64,000 nucleotides of DNA from Tuctoria greenei. Its lineage: Eukaryota; Streptophyta; Magnoliopsida; Poales; Poaceae. Position 1 is the stretch's first letter, and every line of letters starts with the position of its first letter. The stretch lies in the NCBI GenBank assembly GCA_036927565.1, contig JAYESD010000001.1, forward strand, positions 36,245,146-36,309,145, given 5' to 3'. Position numbers and translations under genes: made by a program. Positions 34,195 to 46,479 of the stretch are shown one piece after another. The notes under the pieces were generated by a model, which was given only the letters and a program-made list of their open reading frames with translations, did no database searches and was not told where the DNA came from.

Positions 34195-35190
34195 TATGGC
34201 ACCGCGGCTCCCGACTCAAGATCTCCAGTCGGAGCTCGACCGCCGGTACATGAGGCAGAATGGTCGTGTCAACATCGAGCGTAGTCGAGAGAGGCGACTT
34301 GCTCGTGAAAACCCTTCTCCTTTGGGAGTTGGAGGCGGTTGTTCAGTCCTCGCCTTACATCTTCGCATGTGAAATGGCCACCCAAGTTTTGGCCTCATTT
34401 GCCGGAGAAGTATTATGGGACAGTCAACCCCGTTGAATTTCTTCAAATCCACTCCACTTCTATCCTCGCAGCAGGAGGGAATGAGGCCATCATGGCCAAT
34501 TACTTCCTAGTGGCTTTGACCGGGACTGCTAGGTCTTGGTTTATGAGTTTACCTCCTGAGTCCATCTACAGTTGGGGGGAATTATGCCGCCTAATTACCG
34601 CCAACTTCAGGAGCTCGTACACCCGGCCTGGCACTGAACTGGGCCTCTTTGTCGTACAACAGAAGTCGGGAGAGTCACTGCAATCCTTCATCCAATGATT
34701 CTCTCAGGTACGAAACACCATCCCTTCTCCAACGCTTCTGTCGGTGTTGCATTCCAACAGGGAGTTCGAGACAAGAAGATGCTAGAGAAGTTGGCAACCA
34801 AGGATGCCAGCAGTGTCACATAACTCTTCAGCCTGGCTGACAAATGTGCCAGAGATGCGAAGAGCCGTGAGATGCACTCCAAATCAGCTGCGAGGGCTTG
34901 TCAGTCTACCTCCACAGAAGGAGCTACTGTCAATGGCAGTGGAAAAAAGAAAAAGAAGTCAAGTGTCAAGAAGTCACTTGCCGGCACACCTACAGCTGCC
35001 GCTGCCGCAACACCTGGTGGCAGGAGCCACACCTTGACAAGCGACCTCGACCATCTTCTGAAGATAGTGACAAGATGTGGTGCCCGATCCACAATTCTAT
35101 AGCCCATAAGCTTGAAGACTGTTGCGAGGTCAAAAGGATTCTTAATGCAACAGTATCGCGAGGTCAAAAGGATTGCTTAACGCAACAGTA
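34195..35190 (+). pseudogene. B gag, C-terminal part
   Basis: The sequence resumes inside the gag after element A. It has WPPKFWPHLPEKYYG, NPVEFLQIHSTS, GTARSWFMSLPPESI and YTRPGTELGLF (34339-34698), the Ty3/gypsy gag domain (PF03732-like), all matched in E (55290-55598). A TGA at 34696-34698 interrupts it. The following part (34748-35100) has KMLEKLATK- and SLADKCARDAKSREMHS-like sequence in shifted frames. No clear zinc knuckle is visible. Confidence 0.75.
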
Positions 35191-35439
35191 AGCGTCAAGA
35201 TGACACACCTTTCCGCCAGCAGGAAGGAAAACAAAAAGTCAACGAAGCTCCGTCTTATCAGGATTTAGGCTTCCAAGATGCCAAGAAGATGTTGAACGAA
35301 GTCTATAATACCATCGACGACTCTGACATCAGATCCGACAACGAGCGTTGGAGAACTCTCCATATGATGTATGGAGGGTCTTAGGACATTACCTCTCACA
35401 GCATTATGAAAACTTTACATCAGGAGATGGTTGTTGCTA

Positions 35440-36312
35440 CTCCCTCTGCCAAGGAGGAGCCCCATCGGGAGTGAATGGACACTCCCATCACCTTCGATGC
35501 ATTGTACTATCCGAAGAACATGGCAGGAGCTAGACAATTGCCCCTAATGGTCTCTTCCACTATCAACAATATCCATATTTTCCATGACTTGGTGGATGGT
35601 GGCGCACTTCACAATCAGCTTTGCAGCCTTTGTGAAGCTCCAGATCAGCCTCTCGGATCTAAGGACCTCACACCCATTCTTTGGAGTCGGTCCGGGAGCT
35701 ATAACCCCTTTCGGCTCTATTACTCTCCTAGTGACCTTCGGGACAATGGAGAACTACCGGTCTGAGAAGCTGGTATTTTTTATGGCATACGTCAACTTAC
35801 CCTTCAGCGCAATCCTAGGCAGGCCAGCCCAGTAACAGTTCATGGCAGTGTCCCACTATGGATACCATGTGTTGAAGATGTCAACTCCATCAGCGTCCTT
35901 CAGATTCGAGGGGATCGCACTACTGGGGTCACTGCGCTGGAAAAGCTTCATGGGCTCGCAATAGTGCAAGAAGCTGAATGGGACAAGGAGCAACCTGCTC
36001 AACCTTTGAGCTTGTGCCATCACAGCTCAAAAACTACACCTCCGATGCACCCAAGCGGCGAAACTGATGTTTCCATCAAAGTTGTCCAAATCGATTTTGA
36101 TGCCACTCACACCACTCGTATATCGGGAGGTCTGAATGACAAATAGGAATGTCGATGTGTTTGCATGGCAACCATCACAGATGCTTGGAATCCCCTGGGA
36201 AGTGATCGAGCATCATCTGAAGATCTACCCCAATGCATGGCTTATACAGCAGAAGCCCAGAAGCAGTTTGTCAAGCGGAAAAACTTCATCTGAGAAGAAA
36301 TTAAGAAGCCGC
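35440..36312 (+). pseudogene. B protease and start of the reverse transcriptase region
   Basis: MDTPITFDALYYPKNM leads to the aspartic protease active site LVDGGA (Asp codon 35595-35597), followed at once by a frameshift. In the next frame come GVGPGAITPFGSITL and NLPFSAILGRPA. Then ISGGLNDK and VDVFAWQPSQM (36136 on) lead towards reverse transcriptase. The sequence is cut at 36312 by element C. E (56230-57081) has the same order, with about ten more residues between the last two motifs. Confidence 0.75.
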
Positions 36313-37079
36313 TGTTGACGGTTGTTATAGACCAATTTCATCCATCAATTTAACTCAATTATGTGAAGGATTTGTCATTTCTTGCACACATCACCTTTAT
36401 ATCTAACCCAATTCCACTTGGACTTGGAGAAATATGTGTATGCAGCATTTTATGCAGGAAATGAGGAAATGTAGAGGGACCAATCCTATAAAATATCCTC
36501 CCAGTTAGTTAGGGAACGACACGTGGCATCCCATGGATCAAATGGCCCACAAACAGAATATCCAAGGAGATCCAATGGTGTATCACCCATATACATCAAT
36601 GGGACCCACCTGATAGCCACCTAGAGAAAGCACACGAGAAACGGTGCAATGACCAGGTCGGCCGACCAGGGGGTCGGCCGAACTGGTTTTTGCACCAAAC
36701 TCAGTCAGCCTCCACGTGTTGGCCCCTCCCGGCTCCCTGGAGTCAATGGTGACTGATTCCTGCGCTTTTGGTGGCGGGAACCGACCTCAACACTAGTATA
36801 AATAGGACCCCTACCCCTCACTTCAACACACACCCCTTGGGCATCATTATATTGTATACACTATCTTCCATAGTCCTTAGATGAGTTAGGATGTAGAGAG
36901 GAGAGCCTCTAGTCCCAAGTCCAAATTGTAAAAGGAGTAGAAGGAGTCTCTCTTCCCAATTCCACATTGGCAAAGTTATGGCTTATGTATTCCTTCTTGT
37001 ATTTGTGACTTTGTGCTCAATAAAGTATTATCTTTAGTCTTCTTTTATACGTATACTTGGACAAAGCGTTTCTTGTTTG
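36313..37079 (+). mobile_element. Truncated A-family LTR (element C)
   Basis: It starts TGTTGACGG at 36313 and follows the H LTR closely, with TATA motif AGTATAAATAG near 36794 and the polyadenylation-like CAATAAAG near 37018. It breaks off after TTTCTTGTTTGA, about half-way along the LTR. Copia sequence follows without any LTR end. GCCGC (36308-36312) would be its target duplication; the partner is lost. Confidence 0.8.
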
Positions 37080-37269
37080 AAACACCTCATAGGTAATCCT
37101 CAAGCCTTGGCTCATAAACCTGTTGTTTTGTCTCAGCTTTCGCGTGTTATTCCTGCTGGACGTCGTGTGACTTAGTACTGGATCCCTAAATGCCTATTGA
37201 CTAACCCCAGTATTGAGTCATCACGTATTGTGCTTCTATGTAGGTTACACGCTTGAGGAAGGAGAACTT

Positions 37270-38400
37270 TTTGATTGTGGATTCAGGTTGCTAACGCCAC
37301 ATGACCGGTAACAAAAAATGGTTCTCCTCCCTCTCTTTTTTGTCACGTGTAGAGAATGTTACTTTTGCTGATAATCTTTTAACTCCTATAATTGCTAAGG
37401 GTTCGGTTAGAGTAAACGATCACTACACTTTGAAGGATGTGGCACCTATTAAGAATTTGAAATACAACTTGCTTTCTGTTTCACAACTGCTAGATGAAAA
37501 TTTGGAAATTATTTCACTAAAAATTGCTGCAAAGTTGTAAATTCAAACAGTGAGCTTATTTTTATCATGTCTCGGTTTGGAAGAGTTTTTAAAGATGATT
37601 TTGATATGTCTTTATCTAAGCATAGGTGTCTAGTTGTTAATGATTCAAAGGACTTATATTTTTGGCATCGTAGACTTGGTCACGTAGGCTTTGATCATCT
37701 AACGCATTTTAGTGCTCTTGATCGTATACGTGGGCTGCCTAAGCTTAAAGGGGACAATGAAATTGTGTGCTCTTCTTGTAGACATGCTAAGATGGTTGCA
37801 GTTTCACATACTCCTCTCACAATGATCATGACACCGTAGGACCTTCACGCGTTCAATCCTTCGGAGGTAAATGGTATGTTCTTGTGATTGTTGATGATTA
37901 TTCTAGATACTCTTGGGTTTACTTTATGACATCTAAGAATGAATCCTTTAGTCACTTTTGATCTTTATTTCTTAGATTATCAATTGATCATCCAGGATCT
38001 TTAAAAGCAATTAGAAGTGATAATGGAACTAAATTTAGAAATCAATCTTTTGATCACTTTTGTGCTGAAAATGGCATAGATCATCAATTTTATTCACCAT
38101 ATGTACCTCAACAAAACGGTGTTGTAGAAAGAAAGAACAGAACCTTAGTTAAGATGGCTAGGACTATGCTTGATGAATATAAAACTCCTAGGAAATTTTG
38201 GGCTGATGTGATTGCAACCGCCTGTTATGTCTCAAATCGTGTTTTCTTGCGCGCTAAGCTAGGTAAAACACCATATGAGCTCAGGTTTGTAAATAGCCTA
38301 GTTTCACACACTTTAGGGTCTTTGGTTGCAAATTCTTTGTTAAGAAACATGGTAATCTTGATAAATTTGAAGCTAGATCTGTTGATGGCATGTTTCTCGG
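37270..38400 (+). pseudogene. Copia D protease and integrase region
   Basis: The protease remnant is DSG-like near 37278, then RHMTGNKKWF. LKYNLLSVSQLLDE is typical of the segment before integrase. The zinc domain has FWHRRLGH and CSSCRHAK (37660-37790). The core has VDDYSRYSWVYF, SDNGTKFRN and QQNGVVERKNRTL, so the second Asp and the Glu of the catalytic triad are intact; the first lies in a damaged stretch near 37840. Frameshifts occur at about 37540, 37840 and 38320. Confidence 0.8.
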
Positions 38401-38786
38401 TTATCCATCTGATACTAGAGGCTATCGTGTGCTTTTACTCGATACTAACAAAATTGTGGAGACTTGTGAGGTGTCTTTTGATGAAGCTAGCCTAGGTACT
38501 GGCTCAAATATTGCAGGTCCAGATCCATATCCACAGAAGGAGGGTATTTTTGTTGAATATGAGGAAGAAGAGGCGTTGCTGCCCAAAAATTCAGCAGCTA
38601 ATGACATTGTTCCAGCTCCTAATTTTGATTCACAACCAGCACCGATGACCACCATTGCTGGTCCAAATCCTCCTCAAGTCACAAGCTCATCGATCTGTGA
38701 TGAACATGAAGAAGAAGAAGCTTGTGAAGTGACCACTCCCCTCCGAGTTCTCAAAAAGTCATCCTCCACAACAAATTATTGGAAGC

Positions 38787-40396
38787 TTGCACGAACGAGT
38801 CACACGGTCCAGGTTCTGCGATCCAAACTCTCATGCTCATTCTGCTTTTGTTGCTTCTATTGAACACAAAGATATATCACACGCACTGACTAATGAATCT
38901 TGGATTATTGCCATGCAAGAAGAGTTACAAAATTTTGAAAGAAATAATGTTTGGAAACTTGTACCTCCACCTCAAGGTCACACTTTAATTGGAACTAAAT
39001 GGGTGTTTAAAAATAAACAAAGTGAGGATGGGGTTGTGATTAGGAATAAGGCTAGGTTGGTTGCTCAAGGTTTCTCTCAAGTTGAAGGTCTAGATTTTGA
39101 TGAAACTTTTGCTCCTGTTGCTAGATTAGAAGCCATAAGAATTTTGTTAGCTTTTGCTGCATCTAAAGTTTTTAAGCTATATCAAATGGATGTTAACAAT
39201 TTTTTTCTTAATGGCTACATAGATGAGGAGGTTTATGTCAAACAACCACTGGGTTTTGAAAATTCAGATTTTCCTAATCATGTTTACAAATTGTCCAAAG
39301 CCTTGTACGGTCCCAAACAATCCCCAAGAGCATGGTATGATAGGTTAAAAACATTCTTACTTGAAAATGGGTTTACCATGGGCAAGGTTGATAAAACTCT
39401 TTTTGTGCTTAAGCATGGCAATGACCCATTATTTGTTCAAGTGTATGTGGATGATCTTATCTTTGGTTGTGCTTCTCATGATCTTGTGTCCAAGTTTTCA
39501 GCTATGATGAGTTCAGAATTGTAGATGAGTATGATGGGAGAACTCACGTACTTTTTGGGGCTGCAAATCAAGCAAACCAAGGAGGGTACCTTTGTGCATC
39601 AAATGAAGTATACAAAAGACCTCCTAAGGCGCTTCAACATGGACAAAAGCAAGCCTCTTCGGACACCAATGGGAACAACAACAACACTTGAACTTGATGA
39701 AGATGGTGAACCCATAGATTAAAAAGAATATAGAAGCATGATCGTATCACTTTTGTACCTCACGACATTAAGACCGGACATACAATTCAGCGTATGTCTT
39801 TGTGCACGGTTTCAAGCCTCCCCACATGCTTCACATCATCAAGCTGCCAAAAGGATTATCAGGTACTTACATGGAACTCAAGAATTTGGCATTTTTATTC
39901 CTTCCTCCTCAGCTGTTACTTTAAAAGCTTTTTCCGATGCTGATTTTGGAGGTTGTAGGATTGATAGGAAAAGTACTTCTGGTGCTTGTCATTTTCTTGG
40001 TAATTCACTAGTTGGTTGGTCCTCTAGAAAACAAAACTCAGTTGCACAATCCACAGCCGAATCTGAATATGTAGCTGCTGTTAGTGCTTGCTAACAAATT
40101 CTTTGGATTGTTCAAACACTTAAGGACTATGGCGTTGATCTAGATAGTGTTCCACCGTTTTGTGATAACATTAGTGCTATTTGCATTGCTAAAAACCCCG
40201 TACAACATTCTTGGACTAAGCACATTGACATTAGGTATCACTTTCTCTGTGATAATGTTGAAAAAGGAAACATTGTGCTTCACCATGTAGATACCGAACA
40301 ACAATTGGCTGACATTTTTACAAAACCTTTGGATTTCACTCGTTTTTGTTTTATTTGTAGTGAAATAGGGGTTATACATCCTCATGGCTTACATTG
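38787..40396 (+). pseudogene. Copia D reverse transcriptase and RNase H
   Basis: A nearly complete frame: WKLVPPPQGHTLIGTKWVF, ARLVAQGFSQVEGLDF, the polymerase box YVDDLIFG (39444-39467), then MSMMGELTYFLGLQ. RNase H has SDADFGGCRIDRKSTSGAC, AESEYVAA and ADIFTKPLD. It is broken only by TAG at 39522-39524, TAA at 39720-39722 and TAA at 40092-40094. This is the best preserved Copia pol in the window. Confidence 0.88.
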
Positions 40397-41419
40397 AGGG
40401 GGGAGTTTTGAAACTTGAAGAGTCTATGTGTGAATCTGAAATTTAAATAATATGAGCATAGTATTTCATACATATATGACTTTGTGATTCCTTTTACATG
40501 CTGAAAGTTCTTACTACATTACTCATGTTATACATTTTGTAGTTTTTGCCATGTCTAGTAATTGGAATAATTACTTACAATAAATCTGGTCATGGCCGAA
40601 CTTTCTTGCTGTTTTGATCTTGTTGCATGCTCACAAGTGCTTTTAATCATAAAGAATTAATCAAGTAATCAACTCACATGTTGAGTTTTTACGAACAAAT
40701 ATAAATTGAGAAAAGATTAAGAGAATACGCATGCATCGCACTTCTTCTTTTGAGATGGCTTATCATTGTACTTAGATATGAACTTGGAAGAAGTTGTGTA
40801 TGACTAAAATCATGTCCTTAAGCTTCTGATTGTCAAATGACATAGGCTTGGCTTGGTTGGTTAGAATAAGGCAGATGTGGCATATAATCTCTTGCAAATG
40901 TCATATGTTAAAGTTTGTACTTTAAATAATAAAATGCAGCAACAAGTGTCATGCTTTCAGGTTTTGAAATAGTTAAGTTTGTGAGATCATGACTTGTTTA
41001 AACTGAAAATTACATTTGATCCCTAGCTTGGCTTACACTACTTTATGTTCTCATTGTTGTGATAGTCTAAGTTACTTGATAGTATGACTTGGATGAGTTT
41101 TGTTTTATATGTATATGTTATAATATGCTCATAACAATTAAAATTTCTCTTTTGTACCTTGCTGAATACATTGTCAAAGGGGGAGAGACAATATGTGATT
41201 TTTTTTAAAAAAAAGATAAGTATGCAATGGGGAGAAATTGATTACACATCACATATTCACAATTGTTTTGACACGATTCTTCTCAGGGGAGAATTTGTTT
41301 TTCTTTTCATTTTATTTCTGTTTTACAAAGGGGGGGAATTGTTTTCAAAACTTTTAATGTGAATAAGCCAATGTTCAAATTTTAAATGGTGTTGCCAATG
41401 CATTCATCAAGGGGGATAT
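40397..41419 (+). other. Noncoding 3' region of Copia D
   Basis: About 1 kb without a convincing frame. Runs of G after short A/T tracts (AAAGGGGGAGAG near 41175, AAAGGGGGGGAA near 41327, AAGGGGGATAT at 41409) look like repeated polypurine-type tracts; only the last adjoins the LTR. Confidence 0.5.
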
Positions 41420-43231
41420 TGTGAGACCTATGTGTGTTGAATACATTGGTGTGTACTGAATACATTGGCTTTGATGATATAAGTTCTAAAATTCTACCAA
41501 AACATCTTTTAGCAAGATTCGACTCTAGCTCTGAGCTTTTGCAAGGTCCGACAATAGGTCCGACTTGCTTTGTCAAGGTCCAACATGTTTTTGGGTAGCT
41601 CATGTGAGCTTTGTCTTTAGCTCCTGCATGTCTTTCATAGCTTCAGCATGTCTTTGTTAAGCTACGATATGTTTTGCTAGGTTCGACTTATGTTGGTTAG
41701 CTCCGACATGTTTTTCTAGCTCCGACTTATGGGTTGACTAGTTCCGACTAGCTTTGGCAAGCTCTGGCGCTAGGTTGTACTAGCTTTGGTTAGCTCCGGT
41801 GCTAGGTCCTGCTAGCTTTTGTAAGCTCCGGTTCAAGGTCCGGTTAGCTTTGGCAAGGTCCGGTGATTGATCACAATGTTTTTGCTTTGACTATGAAATG
41901 TTTGGAACTTTCTTTACATTGTTGGAAAGGTTTCTTAGTATTCATTTGCTATGTTTTTGGTGCGTTTTGGTTGATATGGCTGATATCGTTTTACTGTGGT
42001 TTTGCAACATGCTTATGTGAGGTGCTCATGTAAGGTGTTGTGTTCGAAACTAATTTGAGTCAAGTCACGGACTTGTGCTCAGAAGGATTGGTTATTTGTT
42101 CATGTGCAGGTGTTTCTTGAGTTCAAGTCATGGCTGGTGACAGGATCCTTTGGACTAGTCTCAGGGAGGAGATGAGGTTCCAATAACCATATTCAAGATG
42201 AATTGTGGTTGACCGGGTCAGGAGGTCGCGCAGGATGATTGAATCAAGGGCAGTGCATATGAAGGTTACTGGACGTCGAAGGAAGGTGTTTGCAAATATG
42301 CATGCGGTGCATGACGTGGCAACATGGTTCCGAAAATGGGCTAAGGAAGGAAAGATCTGGTTGGAAGGATCGCTTCGTATCGGTTGACGACTTCGACTGT
42401 GGCAGAGTCAGTTATGGCTCGGTATGGAAAGTATTGAGTAGGTTATGATGGGATTTCGTGTGGGTCAGGAATTTGATTTGTTTTAGGAATGTGGGAAACT
42501 TTCCTAAGGTGTTTGGAAGTCTTAAGATTGCTTCTATCTGCGTATAGAAGAGTCTTGAGCAGTTATGTAAAGTTTCAATTTGTGAATTGAGTAGGATTAG
42601 AGTCCTAGTTGAGGTTGGGTTGGCCTAAGGGCTAGTTTTATAAGCAAGGGAGGCCAGAGATCGCGGTGCACTACTTTGGGGATGTTCCTCTTTTGTTCTA
42701 TTGAATAAAATCCGTAGTTGAAAGGAACTTTTGTGCCTTGTTCATCCTATTTGTTCCAGACAAGTTTTTCTCGTTGAGTTTTCTGCACAGCACTACCTTT
42801 CTTCGGTGGTTTTATCATAACTCGAGTTTTACAGATCCAATTGACGTGATCCTTTTTTTTCTTCACAACTTGATTATCTAACATATGTAAAAATTTCACG
42901 GTCATTGGATTATTGGTTTTTATTCTACACAAGTTTCTTTGCAGCGTTTCAGAAATGTTTTTCTCGGGTAGGACAGATTGACCTTTGTTCGATCTTTCAA
43001 TCGTAACTTGAGTTTCTCTCGACGGATTTGAGTGATTCTTGTTGTGTCGTCTTCGTGACTTGATTATCTCGGATATATATATCACTTTTTTCATGGTGAA
43101 ACACATTTATATTAGTATCACACACAATATCTTTAATAGATCATTTTTCTGCCGAAGGGGTTGGGATTTAATTGTTTCCGCTGTGTAAGGTTTTTAAATC
43201 TACCATTCACCCCCTCTCTGGTAGCTTTTCA
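41420..43231 (+). repeat. 3' LTR of Copia D
   Basis: From TGTGAGACC to AGCTTTTCA, about 1.8 kb. Between about 41510 and 41880 a short motif of the form AGCTCCGACATG or AAGGTCCGGTTAG recurs about a dozen times. A TATA-like TTTTATAAGC is at about 42637-42646 and AATAAAA at 42704-42710. The last 30 bp (CATTCACCCCCTCTC) are like the other Copia LTR end. Confidence 0.75.
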
Positions 43232-45950
43232 CGTGCTCTTCGATCCTACAAGTCTCCCGCTTGATGACTCCTTCTCCCTTCAGCCATATTTGCTCCTTCT
43301 CAGCTTCGCGCCAGGACATAAATTTTTCCTCGCGGTTGGCCAGGTCCTGCTTGCCACGAGATAGCTTCTTAGAGATTTCGTCTTCTCTCTTTTGGAGCTC
43401 TTGCTCCTTATTTTCTAATGCATCTCGGCGGTTGAGGAGCTGTTCCCACAAAGCATTGAGACTCTCCGAGCGATCATCTGCCAATTCATTGACTTTCTTC
43501 GCATGCTCGTAGATCTCTCGAGTCTTGTCACCGAGGGATTTTATTGCAGCCTTTTTTTTTCATCCAACGCCTTGTTCAGATGTGTCTATCGAGGTTTCTC
43601 AGCCTCGAGCAAATCTCTTACGTCCGCTAGCTAGGATTGTGTGAACTTTAGCTTAAAGTAGAGCAGCTTGCACCAACGCCTTAGAGTGTCACGCTCATCC
43701 TCCAAGGCCTTGCACTCATAGTCAAGGGCGAGCTGAACTTGACGGAGGCTCGAGCGGGCGTTCTCGATCGGCATGTCCAGGGGGATTGGCTTAGTACATG
43801 CTTGAGGTTCCTCTGGTTCCCCCAAATCTTCTGGAATAGTTGTTGGAGCCCATGGCACGAGCATGGACTCCAACAACTCAACGTCTGCAACACTGAGTTC
43901 CAGGAGCTCGTCAACCTCCAGCGCAGAAGTTGATGAACACGGAGCTGGATCTGCAGACACCAACTCAAGCGCCATCGTGGCTTCAACTGGCTGCTCCAGT
44001 GCATTGTCTGCTGCAGGTTCCAAGGTAGGTGCCAGCTCAGGCATGGTAACCTCTAGCATGGCGACATCAGCCAAAGGCACTGGCACCTCCAGTATTGATG
44101 TTGGCACCTCCACTGCTGGCTCTGGAGCAGCCGAAGCTTGCTCTGGTATTTCTCCTCTGTGGTCCGACGCAACCATGACTTCTTCGGCTGCTGGCACTGA
44201 GGTCATCTCGACGTCAGTTGGCGCTAGAACTGTCGTGTTGTCCTCCAAGACCATAGGAGAACCCGTATCATCAGCGGGGGCTCCAGTAGGCGCAGTGTCT
44301 ATGGCTGCGGCGCTGGCTTGGTTGCTTGCAGGTGATAGAGTGGAAACTTCTCCTCTCTATAATATGGAAACAAAGGAATAAATAATTCAAGGAAAAACAA
44401 AAAAAGCAAGTTCAAGTGCTAAAAATTACCTGAAGATGCTGTCGCTCCAGCCAGCACAAACCTCTTCCTTGGACGGCTGGAGTCACTTGACCCTATTGTC
44501 ACTGGTGAGGTAGAAGCTATGGACTTTGCCCCGAGAGTTGAAGTATTCACCAGCGTCACTTAAGCTGGAATCTCTAGAGCATGCATTGCTCTGCTTCCTG
44601 TGGTCGAAGTTGCCGTTGAAGAAGATATTTCGGATTCAGATCACGCCGATGGTTCCGAGACCGGAGTTGAGGATTTACCAGACCTAGCGCTCGCCGTTGG
44701 CACTGGGGCCGAAGATGATTTCCCGCGCTCGGAGCTTCCCTTGAGATCCGGGCTCGGGGATGCCGATGCTGGAGGCACAACCAACAATGACTTCGAAGTC
44801 GGGCGGGAAAGAGGCGTTGTTGCACTGATGAGGCTCCCGTCAGACTGCGTCAGCTGCCTCTTACGACTGGAGGTGTCGGCGGGCTCTTTCCCCTTACCCC
44901 AGCCTGAGTCAAACTTATTTGCTTCAGTGGAATCCTTTCCCTTCGCCTTGACCGGCACAGGTCCGGACTCTCCATGCTGACAAGGAGCTTCGAGAAGCAC
45001 AATCTCTGCAGGTCAGGTGCTCCTCTGCCTCGCTACAATGCCTGTGCCATCGAGAAACGACATTCCCTTCCGTAGCTCTCTCCTAAACTCTGGAATCATG
45101 TTCAGACGCAGGAACTCTGCTGGAGGCGTGATATCATCTCTGTGAAAAGTTCTACTGTAAAGCTTCTGCGGCTAGAACTCCAAGGATTTTTTTCATCCAA
45201 GTTGGTCTCGCGGCCAACCTCAATCCGGTAGGGGTCCATTTCCCCATTGAAATTCCACGTCGGGAACTCCCGTTGCCTGATTGGAGCCCAGCGATTGGTC
45301 AAGAAGTTGGCAAGGACCATCATAGCGGTTACACCACCTTCAACTAAGCTTCGTATCCTCATCAACACCGGGTTGTATTCTTCCGACAACTCTGGGAGCT
45401 CTTCACAAGAGTTAGAATCAGTTGTGGGATATCCCTCTGGTAGTTCCAGCCTGTCATATTGATCCACTCGGACCACAACCCACTCTTTCTTCCAGGTTTC
45501 CCACTTCATGGAAGCAAACAACTTGATGTACTAGAAGGGGGAGTTCTTGCACCTCACAAAGTAGTAGAAGTTGATCAGCTGGTTACCTTTGCCAGTTCCT
45601 TAGAGCCTAAAGAAGCTGTGGAACAGCGGTATACAGGGCGGCACACCCACCCACATCTCGCAGAAGTGGACTCAAATTGCCACCAGAAAGATTGCATGGG
45701 TACTGAGGTGCTGAAGCTGGAGTCCATATGACTCCAGCAGCATGCGGAGGAAGCTAGAGACAGGTGGGATAAGCCCCACCATCACGTACACCGAGAAGAA
45801 GATGATCTCGCTAGATCCCTTCTTCTTGAATGTGAGCTTTCAGCAACGGACCGAGTTGTTAAAGGAATTGCTTGTCCATCCCATCAGCTTCTGGACTCTC
45901 AACAGGTCACTATCGCTCTTGATCTTGCTTGGGAGAAGTCCAAGTTCCAT
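43232..45950 (-). pseudogene. Antisense accessory ORF of Tat element B (PF04195-like, coiled coil), truncated
   Basis: On the minus strand the frame starts at 45950 with MELGLLPSKIKSDSDL and MGWTSN, then MVGLIPPVSSFLRMLLESYG, VHFCEMWVGVPPC, TWKKEWVVVRV and NFLTNRWAPIRQRE. This is the 'putative gypsy type transposon' family. An intron (44357-44429) separates it from an acidic, Pro/Val/Ala-rich part ending SSLRQVQLALDYECKALEDE. A coiled coil follows (ALENKEQELQKREDEISKK, 43484-43232), cut off by Copia D. Element F carries the same protein. It is read antisense to B and starts about 530 bp before the 3' LTR. Stops at several places (for example in VAI-stop-VHFCEMW) break it. The function is unknown. 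Confidence 0.8.
44357..44429 (-). other. Intron of the B accessory ORF
   Basis: On the minus strand CATCTTCAG is followed by GTAATTTTTAGC, and the stretch ends TTCCATATTATAG before AGAGGAGAAG. It is 73 bp, AT-rich, with GT and AG borders. The frame after it (RGEVSTLSPASNQ) runs openly to the main exon. The intron of F is at the matching place and also starts GTAATTTTT. Confidence 0.75.
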
Positions 45951-46479
45951 CACCGCAAAGTGGACCAAAAGTGGGAGCACAATTCAAGGGTTCTTGCGGA
46001 GAACACTATGCGCAAGAACAAAGCAATGCGTAAGAGTTCTCTCCCCTTACAAAGCCTCTCACTTTATTAAGCCTATGCAACATTTGATTGGCAATTACAT
46101 CCGAACCTTGATTACTAACTGCGGAGTTACCTCATCAATGACAAGGGGGCTCGGGTCCACTTTGTAAAAAAAAGTCGCACCAGGTGAATCGTTGTCATGA
46201 TGAGAAGGTGGAAGTTCGAAGGGTAGCAGCCTCACAACCCTACAAAGATTGCGCTAGGAACTGATACGGAAATTGTATTGGGAATCGATGAACTTCATTG
46301 CATGACATCCGAATGTCATGTAACTCACCTACCAAACCAAGAATGGCCACTTGGTGATGGCGCATGAGCATGTCGTCGTTTCAACCACCTGAGTGAAAAA
46401 TTGAAGTATCAAAGTGGGAAGAGATAGTGGACCCACCTCTAGGGTTAGAGCCTCACCCTGAGGTGGGCCTGGTGGCCAC
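45951..46479 (+). other. B 3' untranslated region and polypurine tract
   Basis: No protein is recognised on either strand. The last bases before the LTR, AGGTGGGCCTGGTGGCCAC, match the position and form of the tract in F (GGTCCAGGGGGCCAC on its minus strand). The promoter of the accessory ORF should lie here; no clear TATA was found. Confidence 0.5.

Larger units (their letters stand above)
37080..43231 (+). mobile_element. Copia element D, 5' part deleted
   Basis: From 37080 the sequence is Copia pol, then a long noncoding 3' region, a polypurine tract (AAGGGGGATAT, about 41409-41419) and the 3' LTR (41420-43231). No 5' LTR, primer site or gag is present. On the right it lies directly against the B accessory ORF, so D probably inserted there before its left part was deleted. 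Confidence 0.8.

Noticed and set aside
43863..44381. 172-residue Ser/Ala-rich plus-strand ORF
   Set aside because: Antisense shadow of the acidic Pro/Ala/Val-rich part of the B accessory ORF, which is supported by its homologue in F.
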